A stretch of 64,000 nt of DNA from Gloeobacter violaceus PCC 7421. Lineage in GTDB: Bacteria > Cyanobacteriota > Cyanobacteriia > Gloeobacterales > Gloeobacteraceae. The notes under the pieces were generated by a model, which searched no databases, was not told where the DNA came from, and worked only from the letters and a program-made list of their open reading frames with translations. Where the stretch lies: the NCBI RefSeq assembly GCF_000011385.1, contig NC_005125.1, positions 1,550,001 through 1,614,000 of the forward strand, in the 5' to 3' direction. The translations under genes were made by a program, and so were the position numbers. The first letter of the stretch is position 1. Each line of letters begins with the position of its first letter. Positions 1-8,731 of the stretch are shown in pieces.

Positions 1-2
1 CC

Positions 3-161
3 GTCGTTTCCACCGAGGGCATGATTGCCCGCGAGTTGCGCAACGCTGCCGATCGCTACATCGACCTCAACGATCTGAGGCCCTTCATCGAAAAGACGAT
101 CGAAAGCCGGGTGCTTTCTTCCAGTTCGATCAGCGCCGCCTCGCTGCCCAACGGCGGCTGA
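3..161 (+). CDS. C-terminal fragment of an unidentified protein
   Basis: An open frame enters from the left edge and stops at TGA 159-161, giving the last 52 residues of a protein. It contains the stretch GMIARELRNAADRYIDL, rich in Ala, Arg and Asp, followed by a Ser-rich tail. GC-rich third positions match the neighbouring genes, so it is probably a real gene end. No family could be recognised from this fragment. It converges on the RNase-R-like gene at 178, with only 16 bases between the two stops. Confidence 0.55.
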   Translation, partial: VVSTEGMIARELRNAADRYIDLNDLRPFIEKTIESRVLSSSSISAASLPNGG

Positions 162-177
162 GGGGCAACGCCGCCGT

Positions 178-2286
178 TCACGCTTCCGGTGCGGCAAGCA
201 GCGGCGCTTCGGTACCCTCCTCCGTGGGTGGTTCCGACTCGTCGCGCACCACCATCAAGTCCACTTGTTGGCGGTAGTAGTCTATCCCCTTGACTTTGAC
301 GGTGACCGTGTCGCCAATTTGAAAGCGGCGGCGGCTGCGTCTGCCGATCAAGGCGGGTTCGCGCGCCTGGAAGGTGTACCAGTCGTCTTTGAGACCGCTG
401 ACGTGCACCAGGCCCTCGACGAAGGGTTCTTCGACGGCGACGAAAAATCCGTAGGATTGCACACCGGTAATCAGCCCCCTGAGGGGTTCGGTCTGGGTGC
501 CGAGCCGGCCGATGCGCTCGAAGCCCTCCAGGTCCGCCTGGGCCTGGTGCACCTGCTGCAGCCGCGCGCTGAGGTGGCTTACCGAGCCTGGCAGCGCCTC
601 CTCCCAGTCTTTTTGGACTTTGGGTTTGAGCACCGGCCAGTCGATGAGCCCATGGCAGTTCGAAGAGTGCAGATCGACGCTCACCTTGCTGCGCGGCGTC
701 TTGCGATCGCGGCCGTCGGTGTGCACCTGCTGGAGTAAGCGCTGCACCAACAGGTCGCCGTAGTGTTCGAGCGGACGGCCAAAAGGGGCGACCGCCATGC
801 TGTCGCGCCCGAAGTGGTGCCGGGGCTCCGCCGCGAATTGTTCCACCGGCAGGGTGGTCAGCAGCAGCTCGCGCAGGGCGCGGTTGGCCCCCTCGGGCTG
901 CTCCAGAAGCCAGGTGCGGTACTGCCGCACGGTGAGTTCCACCGAAGCGTCCGCCTCGGGCACCTCCAGGCCGCAGGCGCGCGCCAGGCGCAGCCAGTCG
1001 ACCACCTCGCCGCCCTGCGGCCCCGGCTCGAACAAAAAGGGTGCCCCCAGGTGCAGGTGGGCCAGATGCTGCCCGATGAGCGATTCGAGCAGTTCGATAA
1101 AAATGCGCGGATCCGAAGCGCCGAGCAGCGGGCCTGTCCCCTGGGCGGCCAGGGCGGCGGCGACGGCGGCGTAGGGTTCACTCAGGCTCTCCAGGCGGCC
1201 GCGGGCGCGCACCAGCGAGGGTGTCCAGCGAAAGGCGCGCACCTGGCCCGTGGTGTCGAGGTTTACCAGCACCGACCAGGCGGAACGGCCGGTGTCGGGC
1301 AGCAGAGCGCAACGCTCCAGCAGCGCGTCGGGCCACAGTCTGAGGCTGCGATCGCGCAGGCGCGCCGCCAGGCCGCGCCGGTAGGCCTCGGCGTCGAGGG
1401 TCGAACCCGCCTCCACCAGCACCGCCACATCGCTCACGTGCAAACCCAGTTCCCAACCGCCCTCCGTCGGTACCAACGAGAGGGCCGTCTGGAGCAATTC
1501 CCCCGGCAGCGCCCACACTTCGAGCGCCTGCAGATCCTCGCGCCCCTCCGGCGCCGCGGATGCGGCAAGCTGTGCAGCCGCATCGAGCACCGCCTGGGGA
1601 AACTCGAGCGGCAACTGATAGCGGCTGGCCACCAGGTCGAGATCCACCAGCGGATCGTTGGCGTGGCCGAGCACGCGCAGCAATCGGCATTTGGCCGGCC
1701 GCCGCCCTAGAGGATAGCGGGTGATCTCCACCTCGACAATCAAGTCGGCCGCCACGTCCGGAATTTCGGCATCGACCAACTCCAGAACGCTGCCCAGCCG
1801 GTCGTCCAGGGGAGCGACCTGCAGGAGTTTGGGCTTGTCTTCGCCCGCGTCCGCTTCGGCGAGGCGGCCCACCAGGGCGGTGTGCGCCCGCTCGGTCACC
1901 AGCACCACTTCTCCTTCGGGTTTGCGGCGGCGCGAAGCTTTTTTGAGCAGGCGCACCAGCACCCGATCGCCATTCCAGGCATTTTTGAGGCTACCTTCGA
2001 CGACAAAAATTTCCTCCGCCTCCGGCTGCTCGGGGGTCACAAAGCAGAAGCCTTTTGAGCTGCAGCGCAGGCGTCCGCCGACGATTTCTTCGTTGGCAAC
2101 CAGGCGGTAGCGGCCCTGCATTTTCTCGATCAGGCCGACTTTCTCGAGGGCGTCGAGCACCAGTTGCAGCTGGGCAAGCGCCGCGCCGTCATCGAGGGAA
2201 AGCTTTTGCTGAAGCACCTTCGGCGCCACCGAGCGTTCCGGTGAGAGTAGACCCAGCAAGTCGTGTACAGAAAATTGCATGCCCAT
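178..2286 (-). CDS. RNase II/R-family protein, probably catalytically inactive
   Basis: The 702-residue protein has the RNase R/II layout: N-terminal winged-helix and OB cold-shock-like regions (about 1-190), a central RNB-like domain (about 240-590) and a C-terminal S1 domain (about 610-690, RGLITGVQSYGFFVAVEE). RNB landmarks remain, such as LGLHVSDVAVLV and EAYRRGLAARLRDR. The catalytic block, normally TIDxxDAxDFDDA, reads VWALPGELLQTAL, with no aspartate. The later SPIRRYPDL block reads FGRPLEHYGDL. It may therefore bind RNA without hydrolysing it. Cyanobacteria also carry the related Zam protein, and this could be that paralogue. Start: ATG at 2286 with GGAAG about 8 bases upstream; a second ATG follows 6 bases later. 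It is divergent from the helicase-like gene, 100 bases away. Confidence 0.8.
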   Translation of the reverse strand: MGMQFSVHDLLGLLSPERSVAPKVLQQKLSLDDGAALAQLQLVLDALEKVGLIEKMQGRYRLVANEEIVGGRLRCSSKGFCFVTPEQPEAEEIFVVEGSLKNAWNGDRVLVRLLKKASRRRKPEGEVVLVTERAHTALVGRLAEADAGEDKPKLLQVAPLDDRLGSVLELVDAEIPDVAADLIVEVEITRYPLGRRPAKCRLLRVLGHANDPLVDLDLVASRYQLPLEFPQAVLDAAAQLAASAAPEGREDLQALEVWALPGELLQTALSLVPTEGGWELGLHVSDVAVLVEAGSTLDAEAYRRGLAARLRDRSLRLWPDALLERCALLPDTGRSAWSVLVNLDTTGQVRAFRWTPSLVRARGRLESLSEPYAAVAAALAAQGTGPLLGASDPRIFIELLESLIGQHLAHLHLGAPFLFEPGPQGGEVVDWLRLARACGLEVPEADASVELTVRQYRTWLLEQPEGANRALRELLLTTLPVEQFAAEPRHHFGRDSMAVAPFGRPLEHYGDLLVQRLLQQVHTDGRDRKTPRSKVSVDLHSSNCHGLIDWPVLKPKVQKDWEEALPGSVSHLSARLQQVHQAQADLEGFERIGRLGTQTEPLRGLITGVQSYGFFVAVEEPFVEGLVHVSGLKDDWYTFQAREPALIGRRSRRRFQIGDTVTVKVKGIDYYRQQVDLMVVRDESEPPTEEGTEAPLLAAPEA

Positions 2287-2386
2287 ACCCCGCTTCCATA
2301 GATCTTGTTTAGTGAGCTTGCCCGATTAGCGTTCATGGTAACGTTTAGGCCCTGTTGTTCGCACGGGGAGTCTTACACTGGGTGCC

Positions 2387-3844
2387 ATGGGCATTGAGGT
2401 TCAGGTCCATCGCCAGCTGTTGCAGTTGCTGCGCTCGGAGCAACTGCCCACCGTCTGGCCCCACCAGTTGACGATGGGGCGGCTGGTGGCCCGCGCCCTT
2501 TCCCAGGGCCGATCGACCCTGGTGCAGGTGAGCGGTTCGGGAGAGCACCGCCTCAGCTACCTGTTGCCGGCCCTGAGCGCCCCGGAGCCGGTGATCCTCT
2601 GCGCGAGTGAAACCATCCAGCAGCAATTGCTCGATGTCGATTTGCCGCTGTTGCGCCGCAACCTGGCTACCGAAAAACCGATCGGTTTGGGCGATCGCTG
2701 GCCCGGTACCGGGTGGCAGGGGGTGCTCATCACCGACCCGCTCACTTTTTTGCGCGACCGTCTGCGGGGAGGGAGTCACTTTCCCGAGGGCGTCGCTGTG
2801 ATCTTCGACGGTGCCCACGGCCTGGAGCAGTGGGCCATCCAGGCGCTCTGCGAGCGCATCGAGCCGGCCGACTGGGACGATCTGCGCGAGGGCGACTTTG
2901 AGCGGGCCGAATTCTGGCTCGACTGGCAGGTCGGACTCAGCCGCGCCCTCTCCAGCCAGCCCCATCACCGCGCGGCCCTGAGTCCCGGCCGCCAGGCCGA
3001 ACTGGCGAGCGCTCTGGGTGAATCTCCCCCCAGCGAGGCCTGGCGGCGCTTTCGCGCCGCCCTGGGCGCACCCGAGCGCGCCCACTGGGTGCAGTACTAC
3101 CGCCAGAGCAACCAGTTCAGCCTGGTCAGTTCCCCGATCGCCGTGGCGGGCGATTTGGCGCGCGCGCTCTGGCCCCGCCAGCCCGCCGTCGTCATCGGCG
3201 AAGCGCTCGACCCGGCGCGCGAAGCGCGCACTTTCCGGTCCTGGGTGGGCCTGGAGGAGGTGACCTGTCTGCGCTTTCCCGCCGACCCGCGCGAGCAGGA
3301 GGTGCAGCTCTACCTGCCTACGCAACTGAGCGATCCCACGTCTTCTCAGTACCGGCAGCAGATTGAACCGGTGCTGGTGGAACTGGCGGCCCTTGCCGCC
3401 GGGCCGCTGGTGATCTTGTTGCCCGAAGGTCCGTTGCGCTCCCACCTGGGCACCTTTCTCGCCTCGCAGTTCGGCTCGCGCGTCGGCATTCATCGCCTGC
3501 AGCCGCCCCCCAACGGCATCACCCTGGCCAGTTGGGAATTTTGGGAAGCCAACCACCATCACCTGGGGGCTCCCACGACCCTGGCAGTCTGCGCGCTGCC
3601 TTTTCCGCGCCTCGACGACCCGCTCGTGGCTGCGCGGGTGCAGTGGCTCAAAGACCGCCGCCGCGATTGGTTTCGCGAGTACCTGCTGCCCGTCGCCATT
3701 GGCCGGCTGCAGCGGGGCATCAGTCCTCTGCGCCAGACCCAAGGTCTGGTGGCACTGCTCGATAACCGCATCAACCACCGCAGTTACGGCGGCCAACTGC
3801 TGGATGCCCTCACCCCCGCCCGTCGGCTGCGCTACCTGGAGTAA
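2387..3844 (+). CDS. DinG/XPD-type helicase-like protein with degenerate motifs
   Basis: The 485-residue protein follows the DinG/XPD superfamily-2 helicase template from end to end. It has a Q-motif-like WPHQLTMGRLVARAL (about residue 24), a Walker A position, a DEAH position, LPFPRLDDPL, and a C-terminal GLVALLDNRINHRSYG resembling the motif VI region. The key residues are changed. Walker A GTGTGKS reads VSGSGEHR, DEAH reads DGAH, and the QGxGRxIR arginine motif reads RGISPLRQ. The four cysteines of the XPD/DinG iron-sulfur cluster are not visible. ATP hydrolysis is therefore doubtful. The fold assignment is confident; loss of activity is inference. Confidence 0.75.
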   Translation: MGIEVQVHRQLLQLLRSEQLPTVWPHQLTMGRLVARALSQGRSTLVQVSGSGEHRLSYLLPALSAPEPVILCASETIQQQLLDVDLPLLRRNLATEKPIGLGDRWPGTGWQGVLITDPLTFLRDRLRGGSHFPEGVAVIFDGAHGLEQWAIQALCERIEPADWDDLREGDFERAEFWLDWQVGLSRALSSQPHHRAALSPGRQAELASALGESPPSEAWRRFRAALGAPERAHWVQYYRQSNQFSLVSSPIAVAGDLARALWPRQPAVVIGEALDPAREARTFRSWVGLEEVTCLRFPADPREQEVQLYLPTQLSDPTSSQYRQQIEPVLVELAALAAGPLVILLPEGPLRSHLGTFLASQFGSRVGIHRLQPPPNGITLASWEFWEANHHHLGAPTTLAVCALPFPRLDDPLVAARVQWLKDRRRDWFREYLLPVAIGRLQRGISPLRQTQGLVALLDNRINHRSYGGQLLDALTPARRLRYLE

Positions 3845-3935
3845 CTTATTGGCATCCCAGGTTCAGCAAACTTTCTGGAGATGCACAGTACAACCCAATC
3901 GATTCGCATAAAACAAGGCCGTTCCTCGTTCGCCT

Positions 3936-6172
3936 TTACGGAGTGGGAGAGGGCCGCGCTGGCTGGGAGGGAGAGCTTGGCGTGATGTTGCGCAGTACCG
4001 TGACGGTGGCGGCTGAGTAGATGGCGGTGGTGAGGTCGTTGTCGAGGTCGCCGTCAAGGTCCGCCAATGCCACCGAAAAGGGAGGACCCCCAACCTTGAA
4101 CGCTTGGGCGGGGGCGAAGCTGCCGCCGCCGGTGTTCAACAACACATATACACTGCCATAAGAATAGTTACCACTGACAGCGGCAATATCGAGGTCACCG
4201 TCGCCGTCCAGGTCCCCCAACGCCACCGAGATGGGAGAGCCTCCGGCAAAAAACGACTGGGGGGGGCCAAAGCTGCCGCCGCCGGTGTTTTGAAGCACCG
4301 TCACATTGTTGGGGCGTGCTGTGGCGGTGGCGAGGTCGAGGTCGCCGTCGCCATCGAGATCCCCCAACGCCACCGACTCAGGTGAGTCCCCGACCGCAAA
4401 CGATTGGGCAGGGGCGAAGCTGCCGCCGCCGCTGTTCGACAACACAGACACGTCGTCGGATGCGCCGTTGGCGGTGACGAGGTCGAGGTCGCCGTCGCCA
4501 TCGAGATCCCCCAACGCCACCGATTGGGGATCATCCCCAACCTTGAACGCTTGGGCGGGGGCAAAGCTGCCACCGCCGGTATTCAGCAACACAGACGCGT
4601 CGTCGGATTCTCTGTTGGCGGTAGCGAGATCCAGATCGCCGTCGCCATCGAGATCCCCCGACGCCACCGAGTAGGGGCGGAACCCGGCCGCGAAGTTGCG
4701 GGCGGGGGCGAAGTTGCCGCTGCCGGTGTTCAACAAAACCGTTACGCTGCCGGGGTAGTCGGGAAATGAGCCGCCATTGGCGGTGGCGATGTCGAGGTCG
4801 CCGTCGCCGTCTACGTCCCCCAACGCCACAGACTTGGGATTGAACCCGACCGCGAAGGAGCGGAAGCGGACGAAGTTGCCACCTCCAGTGTTCTGAAGCA
4901 CCGTCACATTGCTAGAGGCTGAATTGGCGGTGGTGAGGTCGAGGTCGCCGTCGCCGTCGAAATCTCCCAGCGCCACAGTTTCGCCGCCAGCCGCAAAGGA
5001 GCGGGCGGCCGCAAAGCTGCCGCCGCCGGTGTTCGACAACACAGACACGTCATTGGATTGGCCATTGGCGGTGGCGAGGTCGAAGTCGCCGTCGCCATCG
5101 AGATCTCCCAGCGCCACCGAGTAGGGGCGGAACCCGGCCACGAAGTTGCGGGCGGGGGCGAAGTTGCCGCCGCCGGTGTTCAACAAAACCGTTACGCTGC
5201 CGGTGACTTGGTAAACCGAGCCGCTGTTGGCGGTGGCGATGTCGAGGTCCCCGTCGCCGTCTACGTCCCCCAACACCGCCGAACTGGGAGAGTCCCCGTT
5301 CCTGAAGAAACGGGTGTTGGCGAGGGTGCCGTTGCCGGTGTTCAGCAGCACCAAGACCCTTTGGCCAGAGGCGGTGACGAGATCGAGGTCGCCGTCGCCG
5401 TCTACGTCCCCCAACGCTACTGTGGTGGGACGGTCCCCGGCCACGAAGTTGCGGGCGGGGGCGAAGCTGCCGCTGCCGCTGTTCGACAACACAGACACGT
5501 CGTCGGAGTAATTATTGGCAGTGGCCAGATCCAGATCGCCGTCGCCATCGAGATCCCCCAACGCCACCGAAAGGGGAGAGTTCCCGGCTGCAAAGGAGCG
5601 GGGGGGGGCAAAGCTGCCACCGCCGGTGTTCAGCAGCACCGACACGTCGTCGGATTCTCTGTTGGCGGGACGATGTCGAGGTCGCCGTCGCCATCGAGAT
5701 CTCCCAACGCCACCGAGTAGGGGCGGGACCCGACCGCGAACGCTTGGGCGGGGGCAAAGCTGCCACCGCCGGTGTTCAGCAGCACCGACACGTCGTTGGA
5801 TTCCCTGTTAGCGGTGGCGATGTCGAGGTCGCCGTCGCCGTCGATATCCCCCAGCGCCACCGACTTAGGTAAGTCCCCGACTGCAAAGGAGCGGGGGGGG
5901 GCAAACCCGCCACCACCGGCGTTCAGCAGCACCGACACATTGCCGGGGTCGGCATAGTCGCCGCTGGCAGTGGCAATGTCGAGGTCGCCGTCGCCGTCGA
6001 TATCCCCCAACGCCACCGAGGTGGGACGCTCCCCGGCCGCAAAGGAGCGGGCGACCCGGAAGTTTACCTGTGCCCCCGCAGCCGACGGCCACGCCCCTAA
6101 CACCGCCGCTAGCGCCAGACCCCACCACCACGGCGGGCGGCGGCGGCGGTCTCTTTCACTTCCCTGTCCCAT
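3936..6172 (-). pseudogene. Secreted FG-GAP/VCBS repeat protein, frame broken near 5669
   Basis: Two minus-strand frames, 5630-6172 and 3936-5645, together encode one protein. It begins with an Arg-rich signal peptide (GLALAAVLGAWPSAAGAQ) and continues as about 14 tandem repeats of 46-54 residues of the form SVALGDLDGDGDLDLATAN...SVLLNTGGGSFAPARSF. The DxDGDGDxD loops are calcium-binding FG-GAP/VCBS beta-propeller blades. The third repeat breaks frame near 5669: this unit reads gttggcgggacgatg where sister units read gttggcggtggcgatg, a one-base loss. Such proteins are usually exported and act in adhesion or carbohydrate binding. It may be a true pseudogene, a phase-variable gene or a sequencing error. 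Start: ATG 6172, preceded by AGGT 5 bases upstream. Confidence 0.85.
3970..6060 (-). repeat. Tandem coding repeats of about 140-165 bases (VCBS blades)
   Basis: About 14 imperfect direct repeats sit inside the FG-GAP gene. Each carries the block encoding DGDGDLD and a second block encoding NTGGGSFAP. The unit length varies because the loop between the blocks varies. Near-identical units make the array prone to slippage and unequal recombination, and also to assembly error. Confidence 0.9.
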
Positions 6173-6306
6173 GTTTTACCTAGAACTTTTCTTATAAAGG
6201 ATCGTCCCCACGATACCAGTAGCGTTCACTAATCACTGGTGCTTAGTCCGACGGCGTTGCACACAAAAATGATGATATCGGATCGGGTTTATTTGCAAAA
6301 GCGGTG

Positions 6307-6324
6307 CACTTCATTCTTGAAGTG
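6307..6324 (-). terminator. Small hairpin after the TonB receptor gene
   Basis: CACTTCA at 6307-6313 pairs with TGAAGTG at 6318-6324 over a 4-base loop, 16 bases past the stop codon of the receptor gene. The tail on the minus strand contains only a short T run (CTTTTG), so termination is plausible but weakly supported. Confidence 0.4.
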
Positions 6325-6339
6325 GCGTAGTAGATAGGC

Positions 6340-8673
6340 TCAAAAGGCGGCCTTGAGCCCCAGGCGAAAGTTAACGGGCGGCGCGCCGTTGCCGTAGTTG
6401 CGCTCGTAGCGGGTGTTGGTAAGGTTGTCGAGGTAGCCCAGCACCGAGAGGTTTTCGGTGACGGGCACCCGGAAGGAAAAGTCTAGCGTCGTGTAACCGG
6501 GCAACAGCGCCCCCGGCGGCAGGGCAAAGGCGTTGGCGATGGGCAGCCCCGCCGGGCTGTTCAGTTCGGCGAAGCCCGGGCCGATGTGCAGCGGGTCGCT
6601 GGAGCGTAGGCCCTGGAAATTGACAAACAGCGCCCCGCGAAAACCGCCGGGGCTGTCGTAGGAAAAACCGGCCCGACCGCTGTGGAAGGGTACCAGCGGG
6701 TACTGGGTCTGGGTGTAGGCGGGTTTAAAAGCTTGCTCCACCCGCGAGTCGGTGTAGGTCTCGGTCGCAAACAGCGTCCAGTACGGGGCAAACTGCCAGC
6801 TTGCCGCCAACTCGAAGCCGCTGGAGCGCACCCTCGGGAAATTGACTCGCACGCGCTCATTCAGTTCGTAGCCGAACTTGTCGATGAGCAACTGATCTTC
6901 CGGCGAATTTTCTTCGATCAGGTTGTAGCCCTGGAGGTTGTCGATGTCGTTGAGAAAGTAGCTGAAGCGGATAAGGCTGGTCGGGCTGGGCTGCCAGTCA
7001 ATGCCTGCATCGAAAGTCGAACCGCTCTCCGCCAAGAGATCCGGGTTGCCCAGGATCTCGCCGCGGCCGAACAGGTCGTTAAAATTGGGAGTCTTGTAGA
7101 CGCGGCTGAAGGTGCTGCGCAGGGCCAGTTGGGGGATCACCTGCCAGCGCACTCCGACGCTCGGGGTGAGGGCGCCGTTAAAGTCGCGGTTAAATTCGCG
7201 GCTGGTGGCGCGGGTGCCGAAGATACCACGCAAACCGAGCGTCACCGTCACGTCGTCGGCGGGTTTGTAGCTTGCCAGGGCAAACAGCGACGGCTGCGAG
7301 ATGGCCGCCTCGTAAATGAGCGGGTTTTCGCTGCCGAAGGAGTTGCCGCCCTCGCGCAAAAAGTCGAAGCCGTAGCTCAAGTTGAGGGCCGGGGCCACCT
7401 GCCAGGTATGCAGCACGCGGGTGCCGAAGATGCCGATGTCGTTGGTGGCAAATTCGGTCTCCCCTTCTTCGACTTCCTGCTCGGTGGTGCGGCCCCGGTC
7501 GTAAGAAAGCCGCACCTGCAAATTCGAGTCGTCGGCTTCCCCCAGGCGGGTATTGGAAGTGACGGCAAAGCCGTAGTAGTCGATCAATATGCGAGGAAAG
7601 AGCGCCCCGTTAAGGCCCAGTTCGTCGGCGGAAAGGTTGACGACGTTGCCTGCTTCGTCCCTGGCCGGGATTGACGTGCGCGGATCGCGAATGGCGAAAA
7701 GCGAAATGCCCCGGCTGCCCTGGCGGTAGTAACTGGTGAAATTGAGCGTCGTGCGCGGCATGATCTCCCAGTCAAGGTCGAAGCCGTAGTTGGTGCTGGT
7801 AAACGCCCCGTTGATGCGCTTGTCTTCGAAGACCGGCACCGGCCCGCCCGGCCGCTCCACCCGGTAGAAAAAGTCGTTGTTGGTGTTGAAGTAGGTGGCG
7901 TAGAGGTTGAAGCGCACACTCTCACCCAACGGCCCGCCCACGTAGGCGCGGTAGTCGCTGTAGCCGTAGCTGCCGTAGGTCACCTCGACGTTGCCCTCGA
8001 AAACCTTGGGGGGACGCTTCGTGATCACGTTGATCACCCCGCCCACCGCTGTCGAACCGTAGAGGGTGGTTGCCCCGCCGGTGAGCACCTCGATGCGGTC
8101 GATCCCCGCCACCGGCAACTCGTTGAGATCGACGTGCTCCTGGTTGAGGTTGTTGAGCGAGCGGCCGTCGATGAGCAAGGCGGTGCTGGTGGTGGGCAGC
8201 CCCCGGATGAAGTAGGTGCTGTGCACATCTGCCCCCGCCCCGGACAGATTGCTCACTACCCCCGGCACGCCCCGCAGGGCGTCGCCCACCGTGCGCGCCC
8301 CTTTTTGTTCGATTTCTTTTTGATCGATGACGTAGACGCTCCCCGGAATGTCGCGCACCCGCTGGCGACGGAAGCTGCCGGTCACCGTCACATCGTCCAG
8401 TTCAAAGGTCTCGGAGCCAACCGCTGCAGGCGGCACTGGGTCTGAAGCGACAGGCTCAACGGGAACGGCGGGTTCTGGGGCGGGGGACGCGGCCGGGGAG
8501 GGCTCCTGGACCAACAAATCCGCAGCCCGACCGCCCGTGGCGGCCAGATCGCTCACCGTCGGCACCGCGCCTGCATCTTGAACAACCGCAAGCGTCCCGG
8601 CAAACCCGCAACCGAGTGCCAGAAGCAAGCGGCTTGCCCGATGCAGCCCATAAAAATTCCAGATCGGCACCAC
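6340..8673 (-). CDS. TonB-dependent outer-membrane receptor (siderophore/cobalamin type)
   Basis: The 777-residue protein has a hydrophobic signal sequence (LLLALGCGFAGTLAVV), a Pro/Ala-rich linker, a plug domain (about 95-215, DVTVTGSFRRQRVRDIPGSV and GIDRIEVLTGGATTLYG), and a long beta-barrel ending in the aromatic RLGLKAAF. It should import a chelated metal or similar ligand across the outer membrane using TonB-ExbBD, which are not nearby. It has no N-terminal AMIN or STN signalling domain. Start: GTG 8673 behind AGGAG with about 6 bases spacing. A Fur-box-like sequence sits about 45 bases upstream, so iron control is likely. The substrate cannot be told from sequence; BtuB-like and catecholate receptors are both possible. 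Confidence 0.9.
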   Translation of the reverse strand: MVPIWNFYGLHRASRLLLALGCGFAGTLAVVQDAGAVPTVSDLAATGGRAADLLVQEPSPAASPAPEPAVPVEPVASDPVPPAAVGSETFELDDVTVTGSFRRQRVRDIPGSVYVIDQKEIEQKGARTVGDALRGVPGVVSNLSGAGADVHSTYFIRGLPTTSTALLIDGRSLNNLNQEHVDLNELPVAGIDRIEVLTGGATTLYGSTAVGGVINVITKRPPKVFEGNVEVTYGSYGYSDYRAYVGGPLGESVRFNLYATYFNTNNDFFYRVERPGGPVPVFEDKRINGAFTSTNYGFDLDWEIMPRTTLNFTSYYRQGSRGISLFAIRDPRTSIPARDEAGNVVNLSADELGLNGALFPRILIDYYGFAVTSNTRLGEADDSNLQVRLSYDRGRTTEQEVEEGETEFATNDIGIFGTRVLHTWQVAPALNLSYGFDFLREGGNSFGSENPLIYEAAISQPSLFALASYKPADDVTVTLGLRGIFGTRATSREFNRDFNGALTPSVGVRWQVIPQLALRSTFSRVYKTPNFNDLFGRGEILGNPDLLAESGSTFDAGIDWQPSPTSLIRFSYFLNDIDNLQGYNLIEENSPEDQLLIDKFGYELNERVRVNFPRVRSSGFELAASWQFAPYWTLFATETYTDSRVEQAFKPAYTQTQYPLVPFHSGRAGFSYDSPGGFRGALFVNFQGLRSSDPLHIGPGFAELNSPAGLPIANAFALPPGALLPGYTTLDFSFRVPVTENLSVLGYLDNLTNTRYERNYGNGAPPVNFRLGLKAAF

Positions 8674-8716
8674 CGCTCACTCCTCGCTCAACCATCGTGG
8701 CGATGATAGCAGGAGC

Positions 8717-8729
8717 GATTATCATTATC
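8717..8729 (-). promoter_or_regulatory. Fur-box-like operator upstream of the TonB receptor
   Basis: On the minus strand the sequence reads GATAATGATAATC, which matches the first 13 positions of the 19-base Fur consensus GATAATGATAATCATTATC exactly. It lies in the 58-base gap between the tRNA nucleotidyltransferase stop and the receptor start. The right half of the consensus is not conserved (gctcct), so it fits the tandem-hexamer view of Fur sites. Confidence 0.65.
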
Positions 8730-8731
8730 AA

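Noticed and set aside
763-1710. 315-residue plus-strand frame inside the RNase R-like gene
   Set aside because: It is the reverse of a gene with recognisable OB, RNB-like and S1 regions; the frame is rich in Gly, Arg and Gln without domains.
2345-3796. 483-residue minus-strand frame opposite the helicase-like gene
   Set aside because: It is antisense to a gene with clear superfamily motifs, has low-complexity composition typical of GC-rich shadow frames, and shows no motif.
3936-5645. Second, separate FG-GAP gene
   Set aside because: It lacks its own signal peptide and continues the third repeat of the 5630-6172 frame after a one-base shift.
3970-6060. CRISPR-like or satellite array, suggested by regular repeats
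   Set aside because: The repeats translate into VCBS/FG-GAP blades and vary at the protein level; there are no short identical repeats with unique spacers.
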